Made by a program: the position numbers and the translations under genes. Positions 34,801-45,800 of a DNA stretch of 64,000 bases are shown piece by piece (within the stretch, counting starts at the first letter, position 1; every line of letters starts with the position of its first letter). The notes under the pieces were generated by a model. The model did not search any database, was not told the DNA's origin, and worked only from the letters and a program-made list of their open reading frames with translations. This DNA comes from Macrostomum hystrix (taxonomy: Eukaryota > Platyhelminthes > Macrostomidae), in assembly GCA_950097015.1 (NCBI GenBank), contig CATNEN010000010.1, positions 3,287,708 to 3,351,707 of the forward strand, read 5' to 3'.

Positions 34801-37800
34801 GCTGCCAGCGGCAAAGATCAAAAAATTGTTGGAATACGAGCATAATAAGGTGTTTTCGTGTTTCTTTTGAAACTAAGCAACTTGTTGTAGACCGTTTACT
34901 AAAACAAAAAGCGACGTGAATTCAGATATTTCCACTGTCGGCAGGGCAATGCGATGTTGATGTTCTTAAGTTCGGATGTAATTTGAGGAACAAATACATA
35001 AGCCAGACATGCATTACAATCAGATACTGCTTGGCTCAATGTTCTCACTCACCTTCATCCTAATGAGCTCAGCCTGCTCGCTATCGAAATCCTCGTCCTT
35101 GACGGCCATTCGCTGCGCCACAATGCCGCTGACAATCACGGAGCAGGAGTCAGCCAAGTACACGGTGAACTTGGTCAGCCACTCGCCCAGCTCTTTGAAC
35201 GAGGCCAGCAGTTCCTCCGGAGTGGCCGAGGCCATCAGGGCAGCCTGGTGAGCCTCCTGGCTGTTGCCGGGATAATCAGGGGCCAGGCGCAGCAGCGACT
35301 GGATCATCCAGCGAAGCATGCCTGTGTGCAGCTGCTTGGCCGACTCCGTCATGCGCGTGTCCTCACTGTCGATGCCGCTGGCCACCTTGTTGGCCCACTT
35401 GCCCACCTCAGTCACCACCATGTTGGGGTCCAGACTGGGCTCTCGCTGATTCGCTGGCAGATCCTCCTTTGCTGTGCTCCCAACCTGGAAGAGATTCGAG
35501 TATGGGAATCAGCTTCGAGTCGCTTTCGATCCTTTATACATCTTTTAACTGAGTTCAGTCACGCGAAGAAAAGCGTTTACTCGTAAAATTGCGTCTCTAA
35601 TGGCGTCTCTAATAGCATCTCTAATAGCGTCTCTAATAGCGTCTCTAATGGCGTCTCTGATAGCGTCTCTAATAGCGTCTCTGATAGCGTCTCTGATAGC
35701 GTCTCTAATGGCGTCTCTTATAGCGTCTCTAATAGCGTCTCTTATAGCGTCTCTAATAGCGTCTCTGATGGTGTCTCTAATAGTGTCTCTAATGGCGTCT
35801 CTAATAGCATCTCTAATAGCGTCTCTAATAGCGTCTCTAATAGCGTCTCTAATAGCGTCTCTGATGGTGTCTCTAATAGCGTCTCTGATGATGTCTCTAA
35901 TAGCGTCTCTAATAGCGTCTCTAATAGTGTCTCTAATAGTGTCTCTAATAGCGTCTCTAATGGCGTCTCTGATAGCGTCTCTAATGGCGTCTCTTATAGC
36001 GTCTCTAATGGCGTCTCTAATAGCATCTCTAATAGCGTCTCTAATAGCGTCTCTAATAGCGTCTCTAATAGCGTCTCTGATGGTGTCTCTAATAGCGTCT
36101 CTGATGATGTCTCTAATAGCGTCTCTAATAGCGTCTCTAATAGTGTCTCTAATAGTGTCTCTAATAGCGTCTCTAATGGCGTCTCTGATAGCGTCTCTAA
36201 TGGCGTCTCTTATAGCGTCTCTAATGGCGTCTCTAATAGCGTCTCTTATAGCGTCTCTTATTGCTTCTCTAGTAGCGTCAAAAGAGGCGTCGCTCTAAAA
36301 ATTTGCATCAACTTTTTGTTATGGGTGAACACCTCCTTCGGCAAGGTGAGGGAGTGAGAAAAAGCGCTAAAAATAGCCCTTCATGACTCATTCGAGAGCC
36401 AAAAAAAACTCACTCATTGGAGAGCCAAAAAACTCACTCATTCGATTGATGCTAAAAATAGAAACAAACGTTATATACAGTGGGCAACAACCTCACTCCC
36501 AGGATGATGCTAAAAATAGCAGCCGGTGACTCACAGCCGCAATAGTCTCGTCAATGATAGCCAGCCAATCCTCGATCAGGGTGTAGAAGCGAGTCCACTC
36601 CTGCTCGGGCAGCAGCTTGCCAGTGTTGAGCACCGACTGCAGCCGAGTCGTCCAGGTCTCCAGGATGTTCTGCAGATTGATGACGCCCCTGGCGACGCCA
36701 TTCTCTCCAATCAGGCGGATGTTCATCTGGCGCATCAGTTTTTCCACTAGAGAGGATACAGCGCTCATCGTTTTCTTCTCCGGAAACTCGGCGCCATCCT
36801 CTGCGCGATGCCGGGCGAACAGCGTGACGCAGGCGTCGTTCCAGGTGAGCATCAGGCGGCGCATGGAGGCCATGTTCTCCTGCAGGTCCAGCATGATGTC
36901 GCCGCCGAATGAGTTGGCCTCCTTGTTGAGCACGGCTTCCAGTTCGCGCAGGCGAGCGAGGATCTGGGCGGTGTTCTCCGCGGTCAAGAGGCCTTTTAGA
37001 CGGGCGGGAGCTTCGCTGAAAGATTTTTGGGCGGGAAAGTAGCCATGGTGAGGAGCGAAGCAAAATATAAAAGTACACGTGCTTAGGAGCAGTGCTTAAA
37101 TCAATTCACAAAGCACGCGTGCAAAAGTACAAGAGGCAAGCAAAATGGCAAAAACTTTGCAGAAAGCAACGGGTGCCTGGTCAGTTAAAAAAAAGTCGAA
37201 AATCAGACAAGCACTTGAAAACTAGTTCATTTTTAACATTTTTTCACATTTTCAAATGCGGTTAATTTCATGGCACGCGAAAATCAGGATTTACCGAATG
37301 TCATCAACGCTGCAAAATGGAGATCAATGGGCGAATTGCTTGGTACTTCATTCGCTTAAAATAAGTGATTGTACTTTAAGAAGGAATTGGCACCCTGGAA
37401 CAGCATTTCATGACAGTATGAGCACTCGCAGCCAGCTATGGGGTAATTCTGCTGATTACACTGACTCCCGAGCACACACGCACATACCCTGACTTTCTCA
37501 TCGTCAGGCACTGTACACTCTCATTGTGCCTTGGAGGTTGGCCCTTAAGGACGCAAATTGCACGGCAAGCCCCCCAAGCCTTCTCTCCCTAAAAGAATGT
37601 GGCCTCGCTGCGGAATCGAGCTCAGGGACCTTGGTGCGAGAGGCAAACACGTTAGACTGATCTGGCACTCACCCCCAACGGAAGCTCTAGGGAATTAACA
37701 GCCTTGCCCAAGGACGCAAATTGTCTCCGTGGGCTGCGAATCGAACCGCCGACCTCGATGAAAATTTCGGAGCTCAAACTACTCAGTGACATGCTCCCCA

Positions 37801-40758
37801 GTTTATAGCATGGCAACAAACTAATTCAAAGACCGAATCCCCGATGAGTTCAATGTGTGCTCTATGACAAAATCAACAATGACCGCACTCACAGGAACTG
37901 ATCCTCGAAGGTCTCCTGCAGGCTGGAGGTCAGCTGGCGCAATCGTCCCAGATTCTTTCGGCTGCTCTCGTCCCTGACGCGGAGGTGGCCAACGAAGGCG
38001 TCAACCTTCTCCCGCCAGGTGTCCACCAGGGCCTGCACCCTGGCCAGGTCCTCCGTGTCCCGCTCGGACAGCAGGACAGCGAAATGGCCGGCCAGGTGCT
38101 GCCACGCCTTCTCGGTCGCGTGCAGCCGCTTGCACGAAACCAGCTGAGTCTCTTCCATCACCTTCAGGGCCAGACAGTAGGCCGTGTGGCTCCACAGCTC
38201 GCGCTCCTCCGTCAGCTGGCTCACCTAGCGACGGGTTGGGGTGAAACGTGCACTTTTAGTGCCCTTTTAAAGCCTGTGATTAATGTTGATTGCAAAACCT
38301 GTATTTCTTACGATCAATGACCACCTGTATATCAATGACGACATGGGATCAATGACGACCTGTGATTAATGACCACCTGTGATTAATGACCACCTGTGAT
38401 TAATGACCACCTGTGATTAATGACCACCTGTGATAAATGAACACCTGTGATTAATGACCACCTGTGATTAATGACCACCTGTGATTAATGACCACCTGTG
38501 ATTAATGACCACCTGTGATTAATGACCACCTGTGATTAATGGACACCTGTGATTAATGACCACCTGTGTATCAGTGATCACCCGTGGCCCATGACCAGCA
38601 GATGTAGCCAGCCGCCTTACCTGAGCCTCCAACCGGGCCCTCTGCAGCTCGTAGAGTCCGTGATATTCACCCAGCAGGTCGGCGGACCTCTTGGCCTCCT
38701 CCAGCGCCTTTCGCAGCTCATCCTGGGTGGCCCTGGCCTCGCCGCTGATCTGCCTGTCGTGCTCCTTGACGTCGGCCAGCTCTGAAGTCAGCACCCCGAT
38801 GGTCGTCTTGAATCGGAGCAGCTCCTCGGTGAGGCGCCGGTCCAGAGCTCGCTGCGCCATCACCTCGTCGTGCAGACTCTTCACCTGGGCAGGCACCTTG
38901 GACAGCAGCAGGTTGTAGCGGCCGCGTAGGGTCGACAGCAGCTGGCCGCGCTCAACGCACTCCACCGTGACCTGGCGGATGAGCTCGTGGAACACAATGT
39001 TGTACACATCCTGCTCTCGCTTCACCAGATCCAGCAGGCGGTGCATCTGGGTCGGGCCGGACACTTCGAAGTCTTCGTCGACACCGACGCTGGCGAGCAT
39101 CTGGTCGAAGGTCTTGGATAGCTGCAGCACCTCCCAGCGGCTCGTCGGCTTCCTGGAGTGAGTCGAGTGTTCAACGATGAAGGAACAAAGTCAAGCCAAG
39201 ATGGTGAAGCTTTCACTTACAGTGACGGAAACATCACCAGGTGCTTCTCGTGGTCCTCTGGCAGAGTTGAATGGTCACTGAAATGTTAGCGAGGGCTAGC
39301 TTATTGTTTTATGTAAGAAACGCAGGTGCCAAAGTGGGAAAACAATGACAATGCAGTAAGGGAACGAGTGGCAGAGCGGACTGACGCTTTTGCCTCTCGC
39401 ACCAAGGTCCCTGAGCTCGATTCCGCGGCGAGGCAACATACTTGGGGGTTTGTTGTGCAATTTACGTCCTTGAGGGCCAACCTCCAAGGCACAGTGAGAG
39501 TGTGCACTGCCTGACGATGAGAATGTCAGGGCAGTGGTACACACCTGTGCAAATGTGTGCCCCACAGCCCTCCTGCAATTATTAATTATTAGTTAACAAG
39601 CGCGCAATATTATGAAGCGAGCGGTCGTCAGTTCGCTTCCACGGAATGACCACATTTACTTGACCAATTTACACTCAGATATACTCAAGCGAGTGGCGGA
39701 ACAAACCTTGGATTGTACTCAAGGCCGATCACGCCTTTGTTCTTCACCACGTGAAACTCCTCCGGTATGAGCGAGTCCGGCAGGCGCGCCTCCTTGGAGT
39801 CGCCCTGCTGAGCCTGCAGTCGGCGCCGCTGCTGCTTCTGCTTTCGCGCCTGCTCCCTGATCAGCGTCGGATCCGCGGGGTCGCCGGCTGACCCGGCCGT
39901 CGCCTTCGCCTCCGTCGACTTCACCGCGCTCGGCGCGTCGTATAGGAAAGAAATGTCCCTGCGGCAAGAGGTTCAAGGATCCGTTCAATTTTGCTGCTCA
40001 TTTACTCTACACTATACTCAATACTATTATAAGTAGTCAGTAACGAAAAAACATAAAAACTCACTTTCCAGCGCCACACACGCAGATTGTGGAGTCTGTG
40101 AGGTGCTTCAATTTCTCCCTCCGCTTGGGATAATTCCACACATTGGACGGCTTCGGTAGGGCGCGAGGCCGGACCAACGAGGAGGGCAGCTCAGCGCCGA
40201 CAAAGTCGGGCGGCTGGGTCAGGGAGAAGATCACCTCCTCAGGTAGGTAGTCATTGTGTGACTGGTCCTGCTGCTGCGGTTGCTTTTTCTTCTGCTGGTC
40301 TTCTGTTGGCCTGTTGGCTCCCGGCTTGATTTTCGGAAGAACTGTTCGAATGAAAGTGGTCGTTCATTCCGATCTTTCACGGCTGTTGGGGGTCGAATTG
40401 AAAAGCCAGAGTAATGCCCGATTCTGATTGGCTCGTGTGCGTATGTGGTTAGGGGTAAAGGAATGGGCAGAATCAGATTTCCTCCTTTCTGATTGGTCGG
40501 TGTTATTTAGGTTAATTTGAATGGCAGTACTGTAGTCTATTCTGATTGGTCGGTGCTGTTCAGGGTTAAATCGAAAGACAAAGTACTCGATTCTGATTGG
40601 TTGGTGCTGTTTAGGGTGGAATTAAAGGACTGAGTAGTGGTCGATTCTGATTGGCCAGTAGCTGACTCACCCTGATTCTGCACTCTCGGCGTGGGTCCTG
40701 CGCTGCCGCCAGGCGAAGCTGTGCCGCCGGCGCGAAATTCCACCAGCTGCGAAGTCAT
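31867..40758 (-). CDS. AXDND1: AXDND1, axonemal dynein light chain domain-containing protein 1
   Basis: Twelve exons join in consistent phase: 40758-40671, 40341-40065, 39958-39707, 39277-39221, 39152-38621, 38224-37893, 37015-36535, 35484-35053, 34801-34745, 33043-32796, 32679-32280, 31947-31867. They encode 1078 residues with no frame break (human protein about 1000). Diagnostic stretches: GAGKDISFLYD near 120, SLIPEEFHVVKNKGVIGLEY near 195, then the p28-type axonemal dynein light chain domain about 225-402 (MHRLLDLVKREQDVYNIVFH, IRQVTVECVERG). A long helical middle follows, then a Q/E-rich, coiled C-terminus. The vertebrate protein is testis-biased and needed for sperm flagella. An acceptor ATTCCAG ends 28 nt before the ATG (leader from 40786). 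SPATA6 lies upstream on the same strand. The small exon 9 (19 codons) is the least certain. Confidence 0.93.
32010..32190. repeat. 22-bp minisatellite in AXDND1 intron 11, about 8 copies
   Basis: The unit is GTTAGAGTGAACTCAAATAC plus CG, moderately diverged. Confidence 0.85.
33095..33450. repeat. G-rich irregular minisatellite in AXDND1 intron 9
   Basis: Irregular repeats of GGCGGAGTGGGGTTGG, with a duplicated block of about 90 bp (near 33147 and 33237). Strong G over C on the plus strand. Open frames on both strands here are artefacts. Confidence 0.9.
33451..34744. other. AXDND1 intron 9, unique part
   Basis: No convincing extra exon. The segment 34006-33972 is bounded by AG and GT but adds no recognisable sequence, and exons 9 and 10 already join in phase without it. 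Confidence 0.45.
35590..36285. repeat. 12-bp minisatellite in AXDND1 intron 7 with 216-bp higher-order repeat
   Basis: The unit is GCGTCTCTAATA, about 58 copies. The pattern of variants (GGTGTC, GATGTC, TAGTGTC) repeats after 18 units, so a 216-bp block is duplicated in tandem. The open IASL/MASL frame is an artefact. Confidence 0.95.
37485..37690 (-). mobile_element. tRNA-derived SINE, copy B, in AXDND1 intron 6
   Basis: Read on the minus strand this copy matches the plus-strand copy at 39356-39560 over most of its length, including TTTGCCTCTCGCACCAAGGT and CAACCTCCAAGGCACA. The head has Pol III A-box-like and B-box-like (GAGCTCGATTCCGC) sequences. The body follows with GCAATTTGCGTCCTT and CTGACGATGAGAA. 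Confidence 0.8.
37691..37812 (-). mobile_element. Second tRNA-like SINE head, directly upstream of copy B
   Basis: On the minus strand it has a B-box-like GGCGGTTCGATTCGCAGC followed by ACAATTTGCGTCCTTGGGCA, which resembles the body start of copy B. It appears to be a related, truncated element fused head-to-tail with copy B. Confidence 0.6.
38335..38575. repeat. 17-bp minisatellite in AXDND1 intron 5, about 14 copies
   Basis: The unit is ATGACCACCTGTGATTA; each copy contains CACCTG, an E-box. Confidence 0.93.
39356..39560 (+). mobile_element. tRNA-derived SINE, copy A, in AXDND1 intron 3
   Basis: The head GAGTGGCAGAGCGGACTGAC resembles a tRNA A-box region, and GAGCTCGATTCCGC a B-box. The body continues CAATTTACGTCCTTGAGGGC and ends near GATGAGAATGTCAGGG. 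It is inserted antisense to AXDND1, and copy B lies in the opposite direction 1.9 kb away. Confidence 0.8.
40410..40660. repeat. Degenerate repeat in AXDND1 intron 1 carrying NF-Y-type CCAAT boxes
   Basis: Five units of about 50-65 bp each carry CTGATTGG, read on the gene strand as CCAATCAG, at about 40426, 40489, 40541, 40592 and 40646. Flanks are also shared (GGTCGGTGCTGTTTAGGG). CCAATCAG is the core of the NF-Y consensus. The cluster lies 100-330 bp inside the gene. Confidence 0.7.
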
Positions 40759-40786
40759 GTTCTGAAGCCGGCTGCTGGTTCAGCGG

Positions 40787-41563
40787 CTGGAATGAGTAAA
40801 ATTAGCGTAGGGCACGATCACAGGCCTCATTTTTTCTGACACTGTATCAGCTCTTTAAGTCTACCTGTCTCGATTCAGTCAAATAAACTAAATTTGATAC
40901 AGAAAAAAACAAAGACATGAGATTTGCGCAATAACCAAATGTCGCCAATTCTGGACAGTTTCTGTTACATAAAGAACACAAAGAAAGCCAAATCCAAAGT
41001 AGATAAAACAGTTAAACAAAATATCGTGCACTGCTCCGAGTCACACAAATCAATAAATTTATAGCACTAAAAACAGTAGGATTATCAGTTGATAACACAG
41101 GCTTGCAAGTAATTATATTTACTTTTATTGATTCGTAGAAGTTTAATATAATGCGCGGCAGAGTCAAATAAAAGTGCATCACTTCTCGCAGAAGCATTAA
41201 TAATCCATTTAGATTACTGTCAGTTGTAGTAAAATATGTCGGGATGTCACTAATTAGGTTAAGACTTTTGAAAAACTCATATCAGATAATAAAGGGACTC
41301 GCCTATAACAATATTATCGCAAAGAGAAGTACAGGAAGTGATTAATCAATAAGAAGAGGAATCTATCCCTAATTTATCTACTCGAGCTAGGATGAAGCCG
41401 AAGAAAAGGAAAAACGAACTCAGCGCACTGCTCAGCAGCTGCTCGGAGAAGCAGGCGAATTAAACAGCGGGGATTAGCGCAACAAATAAGCATAAAAAAG
41501 CCATCCCGCACATGGAACAGTTTTCAACAGCATGAGAATATCCGCGACTTGTTCGGCGATTGC
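40787..41563. other. Spacer between SPATA6 stop and AXDND1 leader
   Basis: About 0.8 kb, AT-rich, no gene recognised. It holds the SPATA6 3' UTR and, if the two genes are co-transcribed, the intercistronic region. A minus-strand AATAAA occurs near 41125. Confidence 0.45.
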
Positions 41564-42832
41564 TCAGTAGCGCTCATCCTGAATTCGAACCCGACGTATG
41601 CCGCGCTCGAGCCCCGCACCGCTGTCGTAGCCGTGGTCGTAGTCGTTTACACCGCGCCTAAGATAGGCATCGTACAGTCGATGCCGCAGCGGCGACTCGC
41701 CGCCAGTCCCGTGGTAGCCGTCGCGAGAGCAGCCGGACACGTAGGGCGAGGGAGCCCGGTAATCGTTCAGTTCTTCGCCGAACTCATAGCCGTAGTCTCG
41801 ACCAGCGCCGGCGCCGCCGTAGGGTCCGCGGCCTGATGTCGGCATCGATCGGCGAAGGTCGGATGAGGATCGGCTGCGCCGGAGGCTGCTCGACGACGCC
41901 GGCAGCCGGACAGGGCCGTGCGGCCCGCCCAGGCGCGTCAGCGTGTCGTGAAGTACCGGCTTCCGGCCGACCAAACTCTTGTCCACGTGTCGAACGACGA
42001 ACGGAGGCCGGCCGTCGACACGCACAGGAGCTGCCGGTGTCACTGGCGGTTGCCTTCGACGTAGACGAATCGCTCGGCGCTCCTCGGCTTCGAGATCGTC
42101 GCCATTGGCGCGCAGGGCGGCGGCCGCAGCGGCGGAGGCGAAGCGGCCTGGTGAGCGGCAGCGCATGACGGCTGCCAGAGTCTGCCGGCTGTAGCCAGGG
42201 CGCACGCGTCTTTGGCGTCGACGTCGGAGGCGTCGAGTAGGCGACAGCGTCGGTCCAGGGTCCGCATCTTCGTCATCTTCGTCGTCGTAATAGTCGTCGT
42301 CGTCGAGGCCGTCGCTGTCACCTCCGAGCAGATCAACTTCACAAGCCTGCGGTGTTGTCTGCTCAATGACGGCTCGAGTGCTGAACTCGAAGCGGGGCCC
42401 GGGACCAATGAAATCTACGGTGCGAATCAGCTGAGCCTGCCGGCTGCCGCGGTGGACAGCACAGCCGCTGGCCAGAGCCGCCGCAGTGCCGCCGGCCGGG
42501 TAGAGAAAATCTCTAGCACCGGCATCAAAATAGGCAAGCAGGCAGCCGCCCAGGTAGACATCCGTGACCTGGCGCAGCTCCACTGTCACTGGCAGCTCGT
42601 CCAGCATCTCCAATACGTCCTGAGGGTCGGCAGCCGGCCAGAACAGCTTTTCGAATACGAATCTCTCGTGCAGGCAGAGAGGAAATGCCGGCTCAACTAG
42701 TCGAGTTCGCTTGGCCTGGCCGAACATTTCGACCGTGAGGTAGAGCGGGTCTCGGTTGGGCAGCCATGTCGATGGCGAGGCAACGGACTCGATGCTCACC
42801 TCCACGGTGCACTTGAAGCCTCTGGGCGGCAT
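41564..42832 (-). CDS. SPATA6: SPATA6-family spermatogenesis protein, single exon
   Basis: One uninterrupted frame of 422 residues. The N-terminal domain (about 1-135) follows the family order: DPLYLTVEMFGQAKRT, FPLCLHERFVFEKLF, PQDVLEMLDELPVTVELRQV, then FLYPA and GPRFEFSTRAVIEQ. Further on, RPPFVVRHVD (near 265) and YDSGAG near the C-terminus also match vertebrate SPATA6. An acidic stretch (DDDDYYDDEDDEDAD) and RS/RR-rich segments lie between. In mouse SPATA6 is needed for the sperm head-tail connecting piece. The start MPPRG is chosen by alignment; an in-frame AG acceptor (CTTGCAG) lies 21 nt upstream with leader from 42853. It is intronless, unlike its vertebrate relatives and its multi-exon neighbour AXDND1, so it may be a retrocopy or have lost its introns. 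SPATA6L-type orthology cannot be excluded. Confidence 0.87.
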   Translation of the reverse strand: MPPRGFKCTVEVSIESVASPSTWLPNRDPLYLTVEMFGQAKRTRLVEPAFPLCLHERFVFEKLFWPAADPQDVLEMLDELPVTVELRQVTDVYLGGCLLAYFDAGARDFLYPAGGTAAALASGCAVHRGSRQAQLIRTVDFIGPGPRFEFSTRAVIEQTTPQACEVDLLGGDSDGLDDDDYYDDEDDEDADPGPTLSPTRRLRRRRQRRVRPGYSRQTLAAVMRCRSPGRFASAAAAAALRANGDDLEAEERRAIRLRRRQPPVTPAAPVRVDGRPPFVVRHVDKSLVGRKPVLHDTLTRLGGPHGPVRLPASSSSLRRSRSSSDLRRSMPTSGRGPYGGAGAGRDYGYEFGEELNDYRAPSPYVSGCSRDGYHGTGGESPLRHRLYDAYLRRGVNDYDHGYDSGAGLERGIRRVRIQDERY

Positions 42833-42859
42833 CGCTCTGGTCTTGTAGGGTAACTGCAA

Positions 42860-45800
42860 GCATGTACCATTGCAGCTGTTTTAGAATAGCTATAGAATGT
42901 AATATAGAATATAGAGCTAGGTAGAAGAACATATAGTGACTCCAAAGTTATATAATAATAATTTAAACAAGAACAACTATAATAATATGACCATTAGATA
43001 CAGAGTACATTAGTAACTCTTAAAATAAGTCAGAAAAGTGTGTACTATGCAACAAAATTCCATCATTCAATCAGTCAAAACATTTTACTGATGCACTAGC
43101 AATATGAGTAGTTTAATGTTTAGTGCACCTCTACCACCTACTGATAATATAGAACTTCGTACTTCAAAAGCAGGATATACTTCAGTATTTAAGTATTTTT
43201 TGAAATTTTACAATGTCTGACAAAAAGCTAAGCTAACATTCACATTTCCACTAATTAACTGATGAAAGGCCAAATATCACTTACGATACATAGAGAGAGA
43301 TGCTTTAATCAAAGATAATTCTAACACACCAGCATCAAAGGCAATGCTAAGAAAATCAATCACTCAGTTATTTTGTGAGATATAATCTAATTGATATCTA
43401 CAACAAACAGATAGACCTGTGTGCTTAAAAAATCCAGCAATTTTCAAACAGAAAATAGTGTGTTCGCTTTCTTATGGCCACAGATTTGTGGCCTATGAGT
43501 CCTATGGCTTACTGGTATGATACTTAAGTTGTATTCAACTTTGAGTTGAAGTTTTATAAAATGTGTATTACTCAGAAAAATATAAGAAGTGGAAAGAATA
43601 TTTTAACATCAACAATAAAAATTATAATAGCAGATATAAACTATAATTTAGCTATTATTATTTACTATTAGTCCCGTGCTCGTTTACACTTCTGTAATTC
43701 TATCGACAAAAACACATAATGTAAACGAATTTAAAAAGGCGCTAAAATTCTCATGAACTCTATACGTTGTCTTAGTTATTTGTTTTAATAGTTGAATTTT
43801 GAACGTCAGAAATAACCATGTTTTCTGGAAACGCCCCTTTTTACAAATTCGCACGTGACGTTATTCATGTGTTTTAGATTCTGCAACTACTTAAAGAAAC
43901 TCGTATATTTTAAGCTTAAGAATTTTTTAACCTGGAGTGCAAAATTGTATACTTATAAATATTTATGTTTCTATGCGTCGTCATTACACAATCTGAACTC
44001 TTTTTGCTATCAATATTTATACTGCTAATTTCAATATCAATTATGTCAGTCTGACTTCAATTCAATGTCAGGAGCTCAGGACTGACTCAAGCATTATGTG
44101 CTTACCTGATTCAGTAGGTAACTTCTTACACAATAGTTTCAGGGCCTACTTGTCTTGGATGATAAATTTTTAATAAGATAATTAGCTGAATGGGCAATGT
44201 TCCTGCATTCCTGCATTCCTGCATTATATTATTTCGATCCGAATTGTAAGCAAGCAAACAAAAGCAAGTTTATTAAAGCAGTAAAGCAGGTCATGGCGCT
44301 TGAGAACCAGTAATACACAGCATAGTAATGGGTCAGTCAGCCAGTACAGAAAGTGGCCAGAACTTGAGTCGGTGCCAGAGGAACTTGCTGAGGTAGGCCC
44401 TAGGAGTCAAAAGGTATCTGGACACTTCGTCATCTTAAAACTTTGTCATCCAGATGACGATCTGTCCAATATCTCAGAGGGTGGATGGCAAAGAGATTTA
44501 GACTTGTGGACACTTCATCATCTATAAAACAAAAGTTTTCAAAGTTAGAACAGAACTACCCCTCCCTCCTCACATTGTGTTGGCACCTGGCATGTGTCAA
44601 AAAAGTTGTCTCTGGCCATTGGCCAACCTCTGTGACCTTGAGATCACTTACTGCGAGCTGTGCTACTGAAAATGATGCTGAGTCAAATATTCATTTTCAT
44701 GGATTGTCAAATAGTCAGCATGGTACCAGTGATTCAGATGATTTAGACATTTCCCAATCAGACACTACCATAAGCTGGCTAAGGAGTGCAGAATTTTTAC
44801 TTAGTTCAAAATTTTCCTAAACAAGCCTACTAATATTGAAGAAAGGCAGAGAGCTTTTTATTTATTTATATAGAATAGAACCTACATTCCCTTCCCTATT
44901 TGAATAGACTGTGGTATTATCATGGACACCACCAAGCCTCCGTTTGCTTGTTGTCATGGCATAGCATTTAGGCAATGCCATGTATAGTGGCCAGTGCAAT
45001 CCCAAGCAAGGATATGAAGTATGTAAATGGAGGAAGTCAACCCCAGTGCAATGTCCCTTAGGATTTGAAGATTGCTATGATGTACCATCTATGCCCTACC
45101 TTTAAGTAAAACTATTTTGTCACAATTTTTGGGATCAAAATGTTTCTAAAGTATATGGATTTTAGTGATTTAGATCATAATTAATATGTTTTTGAACCTA
45201 TATAAATATATGTAATTATACATAGTTATTTTTGTGCACTTTTTGGAGCTTACTAGGCCTATAATTAATGTTTTTTAATGCTGTAAATATACCCATAAGC
45301 TATTCCTTTTAGGATGTGGTAAACTGCTTTTGTGTTTGTAATTTTCTGGAGTTCTTTATAATATATGAACTATAATATACTTTCAAATATACTCGTATAT
45401 ACTGTTATTCTACCTCTGTCAACTCAGTGTAAGGTTACTAGTTATATTCAAGACTAGCTTGAGCCTGTAATTTCTATTTTTCAGAAGGCTAATTGGAATC
45501 AGTTAAATTCTAAGTGTACCAAAAGTTATTACAACTTATTATTACACAAATTTCAATAAATAATGGTAAAAAATAAGTTTATTATTCCAATCTATGTACA
45601 ATAGTTCATATCCATGTTTTTTGTTCTGATTAATAATATCCTAGACCTAATTTAAGCCTAGTTGACCAATCTACCATCCAGGGGCTAGCAGAATGGGCGG
45701 CAACACCTCCCCGCTGCATCCAAAGGATGCCCCTGCAGCTAAGCTAAGTCAAAGACCAATCTACCATAGCAAGGTGTTGTATTTAATTTACAATAGTATT

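Noticed and set aside
39356-39440. Functional tRNA gene
   Set aside because: A- and B-box-like parts are present, but I did not see a complete cloverleaf with acceptor stem, and the sequence continues into a repeated SINE body.
44485-44820. 111-codon frame with a DSDDLDIS segment
   Set aside because: AT-rich, unlike the certain genes, no recognised domain and no splice or promoter support; kept only as a note.
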